Shown here one piece after another: positions 1 through 7,709 of a stretch of DNA of 11,849 bases. The stretch covers positions 1 to 11,849 of the forward strand of contig JACCRW010000022.1 of NCBI GenBank assembly GCA_013813345.1. Direction: 5' to 3'. Source of the stretch: Actinomycetota bacterium (GTDB lineage: Bacteria; Actinomycetota; Thermoleophilia; Gaiellales; Gaiellaceae). The notes beneath the pieces are model-generated. The model worked only from the letters and a program-made list of their open reading frames with translations, had not been told where the DNA came from and made no database searches. A program made the translations under genes and the position numbers. Positions within the stretch are counted from its first letter, which is position 1; each line of letters starts with the position of its first letter.

Positions 1-566
1 CAGTCGTGCAGCTCGTCCATTGCGACGAGCAGCCGCTTGCCATTACCGCTCAGCTCGAACGCGTAGACGTATTCCTCGTGCAGGCGGAAGGGGCGGATCT
101 CGACGTCGCCGAGCCGGACTGTCTCGCCGTCGCGGAGCTCGCGGACACGGACGAAGCCACGCTCCTCGAGATAGTCGAAGTGCTCGCGGATGCCACGCGA
201 TCCGGAGAAGTCGACCGCGACCTGCTCCGGGAGGTAGACGTCGGTTGTCCGGCGCGCGGCCGGGTCCGGCGGCCAGACCCTGAAGTCGCGCCCACCCACG
301 GCCTCCCACACGCGCCTGCCCATCGTGTGGTCTGGATGCCAGTGCGAGTAGAAGCAGGCGGCGATCTCCGTCACTCTCGAGCGATCGAGCTGGAGCCGCG
401 ACTCCTCCGGGGTGTCGAAGAGGACGTTCGGCCCGTGGACGAAGAGGCTCGGCCCCAGCCGCGAGTAGGGCACGCCGCGCTGCCTCGCCTCGACGCAGAC
501 AGGGCACTCGCAGCCGGGTCGCGGCGTCGCAGTCGCTCCGCCCGAGCCGAGTATCTCCACCTTCAC
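1..566 (-). CDS. PhnP-like metallo-beta-lactamase-fold hydrolase (C-terminus cut off by window edge)
   Basis: Partial gene; about 188 residues are visible and the stop lies beyond the left edge. The protein opens with a first beta strand (VEILGSGGA) and a C-x-C-x2-C cluster at C19, C21 and C24. In PhnP-type enzymes an equivalent cluster helps hold a structural zinc. The metal-binding motif HWHPDH (H75, H77, D79, H80) of the metallo-beta-lactamase superfamily follows. The family includes phosphoribosyl cyclic phosphodiesterase (PhnP) and PqqB, but no phn or pqq neighbours are seen, so the substrate is unknown. The only in-frame start codons after the upstream stop at 618-620 are GTG at 566 and GTG at 560; I chose 566. 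It follows the NAD(P)HX repair gene by 51 bp on the same strand and is probably the last visible member of that operon. Confidence 0.85.
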   Translation of the reverse strand, partial: MKVEILGSGGATATPRPGCECPVCVEARQRGVPYSRLGPSLFVHGPNVLFDTPEESRLQLDRSRVTEIAACFYSHWHPDHTMGRRVWEAVGGRDFRVWPPDPAARRTTDVYLPEQVAVDFSGSRGIREHFDYLEERGFVRVRELRDGETVRLGDVEIRPFRLHEEYVYAFELSGNGKRLLVAMDELHD

Positions 567-617
567 CTGGTCGATGCTACGGACTGGCCACCGGATGAAC
601 GTCTCGCATCCACCCGG

Positions 618-1949
618 CTAGAGGATCAACGGCAGCGCGACGATGAGATCGCTCGCCACGGCTCCGCGTTCGGGAAGCGTCCGTCCGGCCAGGCCGTGGG
701 CGGTCGCGGCAGCGGCAGCGGCGAGACGTGGCTCGAGGCCCTTGGCGAGAAAAGCGGTGAGAACCCCGGTGAGGACGTCGCCGGTGCCGGCGGTCGCAAG
801 CGCGGGCGCTTCGATCGGACAGACGAGCGTGCGTGCCCCGGGAGCCGTGACGATCGTGTCGGCGCCCTTCAGCAGGCAAACGCAGTCGAAGCGATCGGCC
901 GCGCGCCGAGCGGCCTCGAGCCGATGGGCGCTCACCCAATCCGAGCTCTCGCCGATGAGCCGGCCGAGCTCGCCCGCATGCGGTGTGAAGACGACCGGCG
1001 CTCGCCAGTCGCCGGGCGCGAGCTCGTGGAGCGCGTCGGCGTCGAGGACGACCGGCTGCTCGAGCTCGGCGAGGATCCTCCCGACGAGCCGCTTCGCCTC
1101 GGCCGACCGCCCGAGCCCCGGGCCTACTGCTACGGCGCCCGCCTTCGCGGCCGCTTCGAAGACGCTCGCCCACGTCAGCTTGACCGGCTCCAGCAGCCTC
1201 GTCTCGATCACCGCGAGCGAGGCTTCGGGGACGGCGACAGCGACGTAGCCGGCATCCGCGCGGAACGCAGCCTCGGCTGCGAGGCAGGCGGCTCCGGTCA
1301 GACCAGGCGCGCCGCCGACGATCAGCACCGAGCCGGCGCTGTACTTGTTGTCGTGCTCCTGCTTGCGCGGCACCAGGTCGAGGATCGCCGGCGTCACGAG
1401 CGCCGCCTCGCTCTCGGCCTCCTCGAGCCCGAGGTCGGCGATCACGACCGCACCGGCATGGAAGCGGCCCGGCGCGATCACGAGCCCGAGCTTCTGGCCG
1501 TGGAAGGTCACCGTCAGGTCGGCGCGGACCGCCGCGCCCGCCGCCTCGCCGGTGGAGGCATCGATCCCCGAAGGAAGATCGACCGCGACGACCGAAGCGC
1601 GCGCCGCGTTGATCCGCTCGATCGCTGCGGCGGCATCGGGGCGCGGGTCCCCGCGGAAGCCCGTCCCGAAGAGCGCGTCGACGATCACGTCCGCCTGCTC
1701 GACGGCGGTCGTCTCGACCGCGTCCCGCCCGGCTGCTCGGAGCTCGCGGGCCGCAATCCGACCGTCGCCCCCATTCGCGCCCTCGCCGCAGACGACCGCG
1801 AACCGGCGCGCGTCGGGGAAGGCAGCGAGCGCCTCGCGCGCGACGGCGGTTCCGGCCTTTTCCATCAGCTCGGGCGCCGACTCCGGAAAGCCGGGGTAGC
1901 GCTCCTCCGCGGCCCGCATCTCCGCCGCGGTGTAGAGCGGCTCGAACAC
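618..1949 (-). CDS. nnr: Bifunctional NAD(P)H-hydrate epimerase / ADP-dependent NAD(P)H-hydrate dehydratase
   Basis: Repairs NADHX and NADPHX, the hydrated damage products of nicotinamide cofactors: the N-terminal half epimerises them and the C-terminal half dehydrates the S form using ADP. The protein is 443 residues. The YjeF_N-type epimerase domain (about 1-205) shows TAAEMRAAE, CGEGANGGDG (54-63), VDALFGTGFRG and VDLPSGIDASTG. The ribokinase-like dehydratase domain (about 215-443) shows FTPHAGELGRL and the AGTGD motif near 387-391, whose Asp is the expected catalytic base. The usual NNGGDG is ANGGDG here, a small variation. I chose GTG at 1949, 4 bp after the acpS stop, with a GCGAGG ribosome-binding sequence 9 nt upstream; a TTG at 1976 would overlap acpS more and adds no conserved sequence. 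Pairing with acpS is a common arrangement in bacteria. Confidence 0.95.
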   Translation of the reverse strand: MFEPLYTAAEMRAAEERYPGFPESAPELMEKAGTAVAREALAAFPDARRFAVVCGEGANGGDGRIAARELRAAGRDAVETTAVEQADVIVDALFGTGFRGDPRPDAAAAIERINAARASVVAVDLPSGIDASTGEAAGAAVRADLTVTFHGQKLGLVIAPGRFHAGAVVIADLGLEEAESEAALVTPAILDLVPRKQEHDNKYSAGSVLIVGGAPGLTGAACLAAEAAFRADAGYVAVAVPEASLAVIETRLLEPVKLTWASVFEAAAKAGAVAVGPGLGRSAEAKRLVGRILAELEQPVVLDADALHELAPGDWRAPVVFTPHAGELGRLIGESSDWVSAHRLEAARRAADRFDCVCLLKGADTIVTAPGARTLVCPIEAPALATAGTGDVLTGVLTAFLAKGLEPRLAAAAAATAHGLAGRTLPERGAVASDLIVALPLIL

Positions 1950-1953
1950 GGGG

Positions 1954-2328
1954 TCAGGCCTCGCCGGCGACCGCAACGGCCGAGGCGAGCTCCCGCGAAT
2001 GGGTCATCGAGAGGTCGATCGCGCCGATCCCGCGCTGCTCGGCCCAGGCGGCGACCCGTCCCCGGAGGCGGACCGCCGGCTTGGGACGCCCGACGATCTC
2101 GATCTCGCGCCAGGCGAAGGTGCGAGCGACACCGAAGCCAAGCGCCTTGCCGACGGCCTCCTTGCCGGCGAAGCGGCCGGCGTAGCTCTCGGCCGGGTTC
2201 TTGCGCGAATCGCAGTACGCCTGCTCGTCCGGAGTGAAGCACCGATCCCGGAAACCCGCGTAGCGCTCGAGCGCGCGACGGATCCGCTCGATCTCGATCA
2301 GGTCGATTCCTACGGAGACACTCTGCAT
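1954..2328 (-). CDS. acpS: Holo-[acyl-carrier-protein] synthase
   Basis: Transfers 4'-phosphopantetheine from coenzyme A to a serine of apo-ACP, switching on fatty-acid synthesis. The 124 residues match the usual AcpS length of about 120-130. The N-terminal VGIDLIEIERI motif carries the Mg-binding Asp (D9). RFAGKEAVGKALG carries the second conserved acidic residue (E57) and K61. The C-terminal LSMTHSRELASA is the usual last conserved strand. The ATG at 2328 shares one base with the TGA of the upstream HAD gene (TGATG), so the two are probably translationally coupled. The NAD(P)HX repair gene starts 4 bp downstream. Confidence 0.96.
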   Translation of the reverse strand: MQSVSVGIDLIEIERIRRALERYAGFRDRCFTPDEQAYCDSRKNPAESYAGRFAGKEAVGKALGFGVARTFAWREIEIVGRPKPAVRLRGRVAAWAEQRGIGAIDLSMTHSRELASAVAVAGEA

Positions 2329-3104
2329 CAGCGGCCCCGATCGATCCAGTCGGGGAAGTGCGCGATAGAGCTGAGAATCGCATCGGGGACGGTGCTCGAG
2401 CGCTCGAGCGCTTCCGGCCGGAACTTGCCGGTGCGCAGGAGGACGGTCTTCATCCCGAAGAGCTGCGCGCCGGCGACGTCCTGGTCGAGGTCGTCGGTGA
2501 CCATCCACGTCAGCTCGGGCTCCGCGTCCAGAGCGGCGAGCGCGGCCGAGAAGCAGGCGGCGCTCGGCTTGCCGACGACGGTCGCCTCGACCCCGGTCGA
2601 GTACTCGAGCCCGGCGACGAAGGATCCCGCATCGAGCATCGGCCCGCGCGCGGTCTGCCACCACTTGTTCTTGTGCAGGCAAAAGAGCTCGGCCCCGCCC
2701 TGGAGCTCCGAGAAGGCGCGGGCGAGGTTCATGTAGCTGAAGACCTGGTTCGGCTCGAGCGTCTCGTCGCAGCCGCCGATCAGCACCGCGTCGGCGGTGT
2801 CGCCGACGAGCTCGACTCCTTTCAGGTCCGGCACGATCGCGGACATCACGAGCGCATAGACGCGCCGACCCTCGAGCGCGCGCGCAGCGGCGACCGGCGT
2901 CGTTTGCAACTCCTCGTCGTCGAGCTCGAAGCCCATCGCCCTCAGCTCCTCCGCCAGGGTCGCGCGGGCACGTGTCGAGTTGTTCGTGACAAAGCGAAGC
3001 CGGTGCCCCACCTTGCGGAGCTGCGCGACTGCCTCCACGGCGCCGGGGATCGGCTCGCCGGAGACGTGGAGCACGCCGTCCACGTCGAGCAGAATGGCCG
3101 CCAT
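2328..3104 (-). CDS. HAD-superfamily subclass IIA phosphatase (NagD/HDHD2-like)
   Basis: Predicted cytoplasmic phosphatase of 258 residues. HAD motif I is LLDVDGVLH (D7 nucleophile, D9 acid/base), motif II is VTNNST, motif III is the Lys of VVGKPS, and motif IV is VTDDLDQDVAGA with its Mg-binding Asp residues. The roughly 110-residue insert between motifs II and III is the C2 cap that defines subclass IIA. The cap looks closest to the HDHD2/LHPP-like group rather than true NagD, but the substrate cannot be told. The start is ATG at 3104: the first beta strand begins at residue 3, so a later start is impossible. A GTG at 3128 would add eight unconserved residues. This is the first gene of the minus-strand operon and its start codon overlaps the divergent arfB start. 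Confidence 0.92.
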   Translation of the reverse strand: MAAILLDVDGVLHVSGEPIPGAVEAVAQLRKVGHRLRFVTNNSTRARATLAEELRAMGFELDDEELQTTPVAAARALEGRRVYALVMSAIVPDLKGVELVGDTADAVLIGGCDETLEPNQVFSYMNLARAFSELQGGAELFCLHKNKWWQTARGPMLDAGSFVAGLEYSTGVEATVVGKPSAACFSAALAALDAEPELTWMVTDDLDQDVAGAQLFGMKTVLLRTGKFRPEALERSSTVPDAILSSIAHFPDWIDRGR

Positions 3105-3513
3105 GGAGCGTGAGTCTATTCGGGTCACCCGATCGGTCGTGCTTCCGCTTACCGAGATCGACTTCCGCTTCTCGCGCTCCAGCGGGCCCGGCGGTCAGCA
3201 CGCGAGTACCTCGGAGACACGGGTCGAGGCGGTGTTCGAGGTCGAGTCGTCCTCGGCGCTCACCGATGCCCAGAAACGGCGAGTTCTCGCGAAAGCCGGA
3301 CCGACGCTGCGCGCCGTCGCGCAGGACGAGCGGAGCCAGCATCGCAACCGCGAGCTCGCGACCGAGCGTCTGACCGAGCAGCTCCGGGCGGCGCTGAAGG
3401 TGGAGCGGAAGCGCGTGCCGACGCGGCCGTCGAAGGCGGCGAAGGAGCGGCGGCTCGAGTCGAAGAAACGCCGCGGCGCGACGAAGAAGCTCCGGCAACC
3501 GCCCGCGGAATAG
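3103..3513 (+). CDS. arfB: ArfB/ICT1-type peptidyl-tRNA hydrolase (ribosome rescue)
   Basis: Codon-independent release factor that enters stalled ribosomes and hydrolyses peptidyl-tRNA. The protein is 136 residues, the usual size for the single-domain family. The catalytic loop is RSSGPGGQH, with GGQ at residues 30-32. The strand after it (SETRVEAVFEV) fits the release-factor catalytic domain. A long, strongly basic C-terminal tail (about residues 100-133, rich in Lys and Arg) is the part that in ArfB threads into the empty mRNA channel. It lacks the codon-recognition domain of RF1/RF2. ATG at 3103 is chosen; an in-frame ATG at 3094 is possible and would overlap the HAD gene further. It ends 9 bp before fdhB, so it may be co-transcribed with the formate dehydrogenase genes. 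Confidence 0.9.
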   Translation: MERESIRVTRSVVLPLTEIDFRFSRSSGPGGQHASTSETRVEAVFEVESSSALTDAQKRRVLAKAGPTLRAVAQDERSQHRNRELATERLTEQLRAALKVERKRVPTRPSKAAKERRLESKKRRGATKKLRQPPAE

Positions 3514-3522
3514 ACTCGAAGC

Positions 3523-5022
3523 GTGGACGTGCTCCGGCTCGCGACAGTGCTCGAGACGATGCCGAGGGAGCGCACGCGACTGCTCGACAACCTCGGCCGG
3601 CTGCGACGCGAGGTCGGGCCGATCACGCCGGAGCTCTCGGATGCGCTCGCCGACCACATGCGCCTGCGGCACGGCGACGTGCACGAGGTGACCTCCTTCT
3701 ACTCCTTCCTCCAGGTGCCGGTCGATGCGGTGCGTGTCTGCACCGGCCCGGTCTGCGACTCGCGCGGTGCGCGCGACCGGCTCGACGGCCACGCGATCGA
3801 GGTGCCCTGCCTCGGCCACTGCGACCTGGCGCCGGTCGTCCTCCACGGCGACGAGGTCGTCGGCGGCGTCACCTACTCGACGAACGGCTTCCTGCTCGAG
3901 CCCGACGACCTGCGCGTGCCGCCGAAGCTGTCGTCCGACGACGTGGTCGAACGGCTCCGCGGCTCCGGGCTGACGGGAATGGGCGGCGCGGGCTTCCCGA
4001 CATGGCGGAAGTGGGACGCTGTGCTCCGCGAGCCCGGCCCGCGCGTCGTCATCGTCAACGCCGACGAGGGCGAGCCGGGGACGATCAAGGATCGCTACGT
4101 GATGGAGCTGCGTCCGCGGCTACTACTCGAAGGCGCTGTGATCGCGGCCCGGGTGGTCGAAGCAACCGAGCTCTACATCTACCTCCGAGAGGAGTACGCG
4201 ACCGCGCGAGCTCGACTCGAGGCTGCGCTCGACGACTATCGCAAGGCCGGCCTGCTAGCCGGGCTTGCGACCAGCCTCGTGATCGGCGCCGGCGCCTACA
4301 TCTGCGGTGAGGAAACAGCGATGCTCGAGTCGATGGAGGGCCGGCGCGGGATGCCACGCTTGCGGCCGCCGTTCCCCGCCCAGTCCGGCTACCTCGGTCG
4401 TCCGACGCTCATCAACAACGTCGAGACGCTGGCCCATGTCGCGCTGATCCTGCGCGGCGACTGGCAGCCGGCGCGGCTCTGGTCCGTCTCCGGCGCCGTC
4501 GGCAAGCCCGGCTGCTACGAGGCGTCGCTCGACGTCACCCTCCGCGAGCTGATCGACGGCTATGCGGGCGGGCTCGTCGGCGAGCCCGCCGCGATTGTCC
4601 CGGGCGGCGCCGCAAGCGGGATCCTGCCGCCGGCGGCGCTCGACGTGCCGCTCACCCGCGAGGCGCTGACCGAGTGGGGTTGCGGCGTCGGCTCGGCTGC
4701 GGTGCAGGTCTTCCCGAAGGAGTACTCCCCGCTCCGCCTCCTCGCCGAGACGATGCGCTTCTTCGCCGAGGAGTCGTGCCAGAAGTGCACCCCGTGCCGA
4801 ATCGGGAACCGCGCGCTCCACCACGTCTGCGAGGAGCTCGAGCACGGCCGCGCGGCGATGTCCCGCGGGCAGGTGGAAGAATGGCTCGACGCGATGACCC
4901 TGACCTCGATCTGCGGGCTCGGCCAGGCCGCGCCCTACCCCGTGCGGAACGCCTTCGAGCGCTGGCCGGAGCTCTTCGCGCCGCTCGGCCCCGCCCCAGT
5001 CGAAGAGCCGGCGTCCGCGTGA
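3523..5022 (+). CDS. fdhB: NAD-dependent formate dehydrogenase beta subunit (NuoE-NuoF fusion)
   Basis: Diaphorase subunit that moves electrons from the catalytic subunit to NAD+ through FMN and Fe-S clusters in the cytoplasm. The protein is 499 residues. The N-terminal thioredoxin-like NuoE domain (about 1-110) has [2Fe-2S] ligands C73, C78, C96 and C100. The NuoF domain follows: GMGGAGFPTWRKW (153-164) and NADEGEPGT (179-187) bind NADH and FMN, then GAYICGEETAMLESMEG, and [4Fe-4S] ligands C419, C422, C425 and C464. The second NuoE cysteine pair follows the first after only 17 residues, shorter than the roughly 35 of classic NuoE. GTG at 3523 is the start (GTG at 3529 is also in frame), 9 bp after arfB. 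Its TGA overlaps the fdhA GTG by 4 bp (GTGA). A HydB or NuoEF origin was considered; the adjacent fdhA settles it. Confidence 0.93.
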   Translation: MDVLRLATVLETMPRERTRLLDNLGRLRREVGPITPELSDALADHMRLRHGDVHEVTSFYSFLQVPVDAVRVCTGPVCDSRGARDRLDGHAIEVPCLGHCDLAPVVLHGDEVVGGVTYSTNGFLLEPDDLRVPPKLSSDDVVERLRGSGLTGMGGAGFPTWRKWDAVLREPGPRVVIVNADEGEPGTIKDRYVMELRPRLLLEGAVIAARVVEATELYIYLREEYATARARLEAALDDYRKAGLLAGLATSLVIGAGAYICGEETAMLESMEGRRGMPRLRPPFPAQSGYLGRPTLINNVETLAHVALILRGDWQPARLWSVSGAVGKPGCYEASLDVTLRELIDGYAGGLVGEPAAIVPGGAASGILPPAALDVPLTREALTEWGCGVGSAAVQVFPKEYSPLRLLAETMRFFAEESCQKCTPCRIGNRALHHVCEELEHGRAAMSRGQVEEWLDAMTLTSICGLGQAAPYPVRNAFERWPELFAPLGPAPVEEPASA

Positions 5023-7709
5023 TCGAGTTCACGCTCGACGGCCGGCCGGCGAGCGCCCAGGAGGGTGAGCTGCTCGTCCACGCCGCTGCGCGCAACGGCG
5101 TCTTCGTACCCACCCTCTGCCACGACGACAAGCTCGAGCCGTACGGCGGCTGCCGGATGTGCGTCGTCGGGGTCGAGGGGTCGCCACGGCCGCTGCCCGC
5201 CTGCGCGACTCGGGTCATCGAGGGCATGGTCGTCTCGACCAACTCGAATGTCCCGCAGCTCCAGAAGACGCTGACCGAGATGCTGCTCTCCGAGCATCTG
5301 AACGCCGATCCCGGCGGACGCCCGAACGAGCTCGTCGACCTCGCCCGAGAGCTCGGCGCCGAGGCGCCCCTCATCCTCCCCGACGCGAAGCGCGAACCGT
5401 ATTCCGACCGCAACCGGCTGATGGGCTACGAGCCCGACACGTGCATCCTCTGCAACCGCTGCGTCCGCTACACGCAGGAGGTGATGCAGTGCTCGGCGCT
5501 CTCGCTCGAGGGCCGCGGGCCGGAGGCGCGGATCGTCCCCACCTGGGAGCGCTCCTGGCTCGACACCGAGTGCGAGCTCTGCGGCGGCTGCCTCTCCGTC
5601 TGCCCCACCGGCGCCATCTACGAGAAGTTCCTCGAGGGCGCCGGCGTCGAGGAACGCCAGCTCGAGCAGACGAAGACGACGTGCACGTTCTGCGGGGTCG
5701 GCTGCCAGATCGACCTCAACGTCGATCCCGAGACGAAGCGGATCGTCAAGGTCACCTCGAAGCCCGAGTACGTCTCGAACGAGGGCGACCTCTGCGTGAA
5801 GGGGCGCTTCTCGTTCAACTTCGTCCACCACCCCGACCGCCTGACCGAGCCGCTCGTGCGCGGCGAGGACGGCGCGCTCCATCCCGCCAGCTGGGAGGAG
5901 GCGCTGCGCGCAGCGGCCGACGGGCTCAAGGGGGTGATCCGCCGCCACTCGGCCCAGGCGATCGGAGTCCTCGCCTCCGCTCGCTTGACGAACGAGGAGA
6001 ACTATCTGATCCAGAAGCTCGCCCGGATCGGACTCGGGACGAACTCCGTTCACTCCTGCGAGGCCACCTGACACGCTCCCACCCTCTACGGCCTGGTCAG
6101 GTCGTTCGGCAGAGGCGCTTCCACCAACTCGATCCCCGAAATCGAGAACGCCCGCTTCCTGCTCGTGATCGGCTCGAACACGACCGAGGCGCACCCGGTG
6201 CTGGCGCTGCGGATCAAGAAGGCGGTGCGCAAGGGCGCGACGCTCGTCGTCGCCGACCCGCGCGCGATCTGGCTGACGAAGATCGCGAAGCGCCACCTCC
6301 AGCTCCGGCCCGGCTCGGACGTCTGGCTCCTGAACGCGATCATGCACACGATCCTCGAGGAGGGTCTCGAGGCCGAGGAGTACGTCCGCGAGCAGACCGA
6401 GGACTTCGAGGCGGTGCGCGAGGTTGTCTCCCGCTACCCGCCGGAGGAGGCCGAGCGCTGGACGGGCGTCCCGGCCGAGGCGATCCGCGCAACCGCGCGC
6501 GAGTACGCGACGGAGCGCCACGCGGCGATCTTCTACACGCTCGGGATCACCGAGCACGCCTGCGGCGTCGACAACATCTGGTCGCTCGCGAACCTCGTCC
6601 TGATGACGGGCCATCTCGGCTACGAGTCGACCGGGCTGAACGCGCTGCGCGGCCAGAACAACGTCCAGGGGCTGAACGACTCCGGCGCGAATCCCACGTA
6701 CCTGCCGGGCTACCAGCCGGTCGACGACCCGGTCGTGCGCGCGAAATTCTCCGAGGCCTGGGGCGCCGAGGTGCCGGAGCGCGCCGGCTTCCGGCTCGAC
6801 CAGATCATGTCCGGGCTCCACGACGACCGGATCAAGGCGCTCTACCTGATCGGCGAGAACCCCGGCCACACCGAGCCGAACGCGCACCATGTGGCCGAGG
6901 GGCTCTCGAAGCTCGAGTTCCTCGTCTCCCAGGACATCTTCCTGAGCGACACGGCCGAGAGGTACGCGGACGTCGTCCTGCCGGCGTCGAGCTTCGCGGA
7001 GAAGGACGGCACCTTCACGAACACCGAGCGGCGGGTCAACCGCGTCCGCGCCGCGGTGCCGCTGCCGGGGAACGCGCGCGGCGACCGGCAGATCGTGCTC
7101 GATTTGGCGAGGGAGCTCGGCTGCGACTGGCCGGAGTACCCGGACGCGGAGTCGGTCTGGAACGAGCTCGCGGATCTGTGCCCGAACTGGGCCGGGATCC
7201 GCTACTTCAGGCTCGAGGACGAGGGGCTGCAGTGGCCCTGCGCCTCGGTGGACGACGAGGGCTCGCGCTTCCTGCACGAGAAGACGACGGCGCGTCCGTC
7301 CGGGCGGGGCAAGTTTCATCCGGTCGAGTACCAGCCGCCGATCGAGGAGCCGGACGCCGACTACCCGTTCGTCCTCTCGACCGGCCGGACGCTCTATCAC
7401 TACAACTCGGGCGCGATGACGATGCGCGAGGACGGGATCACCGACAAGCAGCGCGACCCGTTCTTCGAGATCTCGGCGGAGGATGCGTCCTCGCTCGGGG
7501 TGGCGGACGGCGATTGGATGCGGCTCGTGTCGAGGCGCGGCGACCTCCAGGCGCGGGCGCAGGTCTCGTCGCGCGTCTTCCCCGGCCTCGTCTGGATGGC
7601 CCTCCATTTTGCCGAGGCGAAGGTGAACTGGCTCACGCACGACGTTGGCGATCCGCTGATCGGGACGCCCGAGTACAAGGTCTCGGCCGTTCGGCTGGAA
7701 GTCGTGTGA
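5019..7709 (+). CDS. fdhA: Selenocysteine-containing formate dehydrogenase alpha subunit (TGA at 6069 read as Sec)
   Basis: Catalytic subunit, 896 residues, oxidising formate to CO2 (or the reverse) at a Mo or W bis-pyranopterin centre. Domain order: [2Fe-2S] plant-ferredoxin-like domain (C34, C45, C48, C62); two [4Fe-4S] sites (C142, C145, C148, C158 and C185, C188, C191, C195); molybdopterin-oxidoreductase [4Fe-4S] site (C222, C225, C229, C259); catalytic domain; C-terminal dinucleotide-binding domain (from about residue 785, STGRTLYHYNSG). At 6069-6071 an in-frame TGA gives SCEAT-U351-HAPTLYGL, the place of the Sec/Cys metal ligand followed by the conserved His (H352). R544 in LRGQNNVQG is the conserved active-site Arg. 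Homology continues without a frame change on both sides, so this is not a nonsense mutation. The NuoG-type His-Cys cluster motif is absent. It starts at GTG in a GTGA overlap with fdhB; the true stop is also TGA (7707-7709). Confidence 0.95.
6069..6071 (+). other. Selenocysteine (UGA) codon of fdhA
   Basis: In-frame TGA at codon 351 of fdhA, followed by C (TGAC), a poor termination context in bacteria. The sequence VHSCEAT-U-HAPTLYGL lines up with the Sec site of E. coli FdhF, where U140 is followed by His. The reading frame stays open for 545 further sense codons with continuous formate dehydrogenase similarity. Sec insertion is inferred from position and from the SECIS-like hairpin just downstream. 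Confidence 0.93.
6083..6115 (+). promoter_or_regulatory. Bacterial SECIS element in fdhA
   Basis: RNA stem-loop inside the coding sequence, starting 11 nt after the UGA. A 7-bp apical helix pairs 6088-6094 (ACGGCCU) with 6099-6105 (AGGUCGU, one G-U pair) and closes a GGUC tetraloop at 6095-6098. A second perfect 5-bp helix pairs CCUCU (6083-6087) with AGAGG (6111-6115); a 5-nt bulge lies on the 3' side. The loop begins 23 nt after the UGA. The E. coli fdhF SECIS also presents GGUC in its apical loop, where SelB binds. Unlike E. coli, no bulged U is seen in the upper helix. The fold was paired by hand. Confidence 0.85.

Noticed and set aside
581..612. GGATG/CATCC short inverted repeat between the NAD(P)HX repair gene and the hydrolase
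   Set aside because: Only 5 bp of perfect pairing with a 9-nt loop; easily due to chance and without a T-run.
6..2237. Long plus-strand open frame of 743 codons
   Set aside because: It is antisense to four convincing genes; its translation is Arg/Asp/Glu-rich low-complexity sequence without motifs, a usual by-product of high-GC coding DNA.
6069..6164. fdhA as a pseudogene or two separate genes split by a nonsense codon
   Set aside because: The TGA lies exactly at the Sec/Cys active-site position, no frame change occurs, conserved sequence continues in the next codons (HAPTLYGL, TNSIPEI), and a SECIS-like hairpin follows.
4935..7640. Minus-strand open frame of about 900 codons opposite fdhA
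   Set aside because: No recognisable domain and a composition typical of a shadow frame; the plus strand carries clear Fe-S and Moco motifs throughout.
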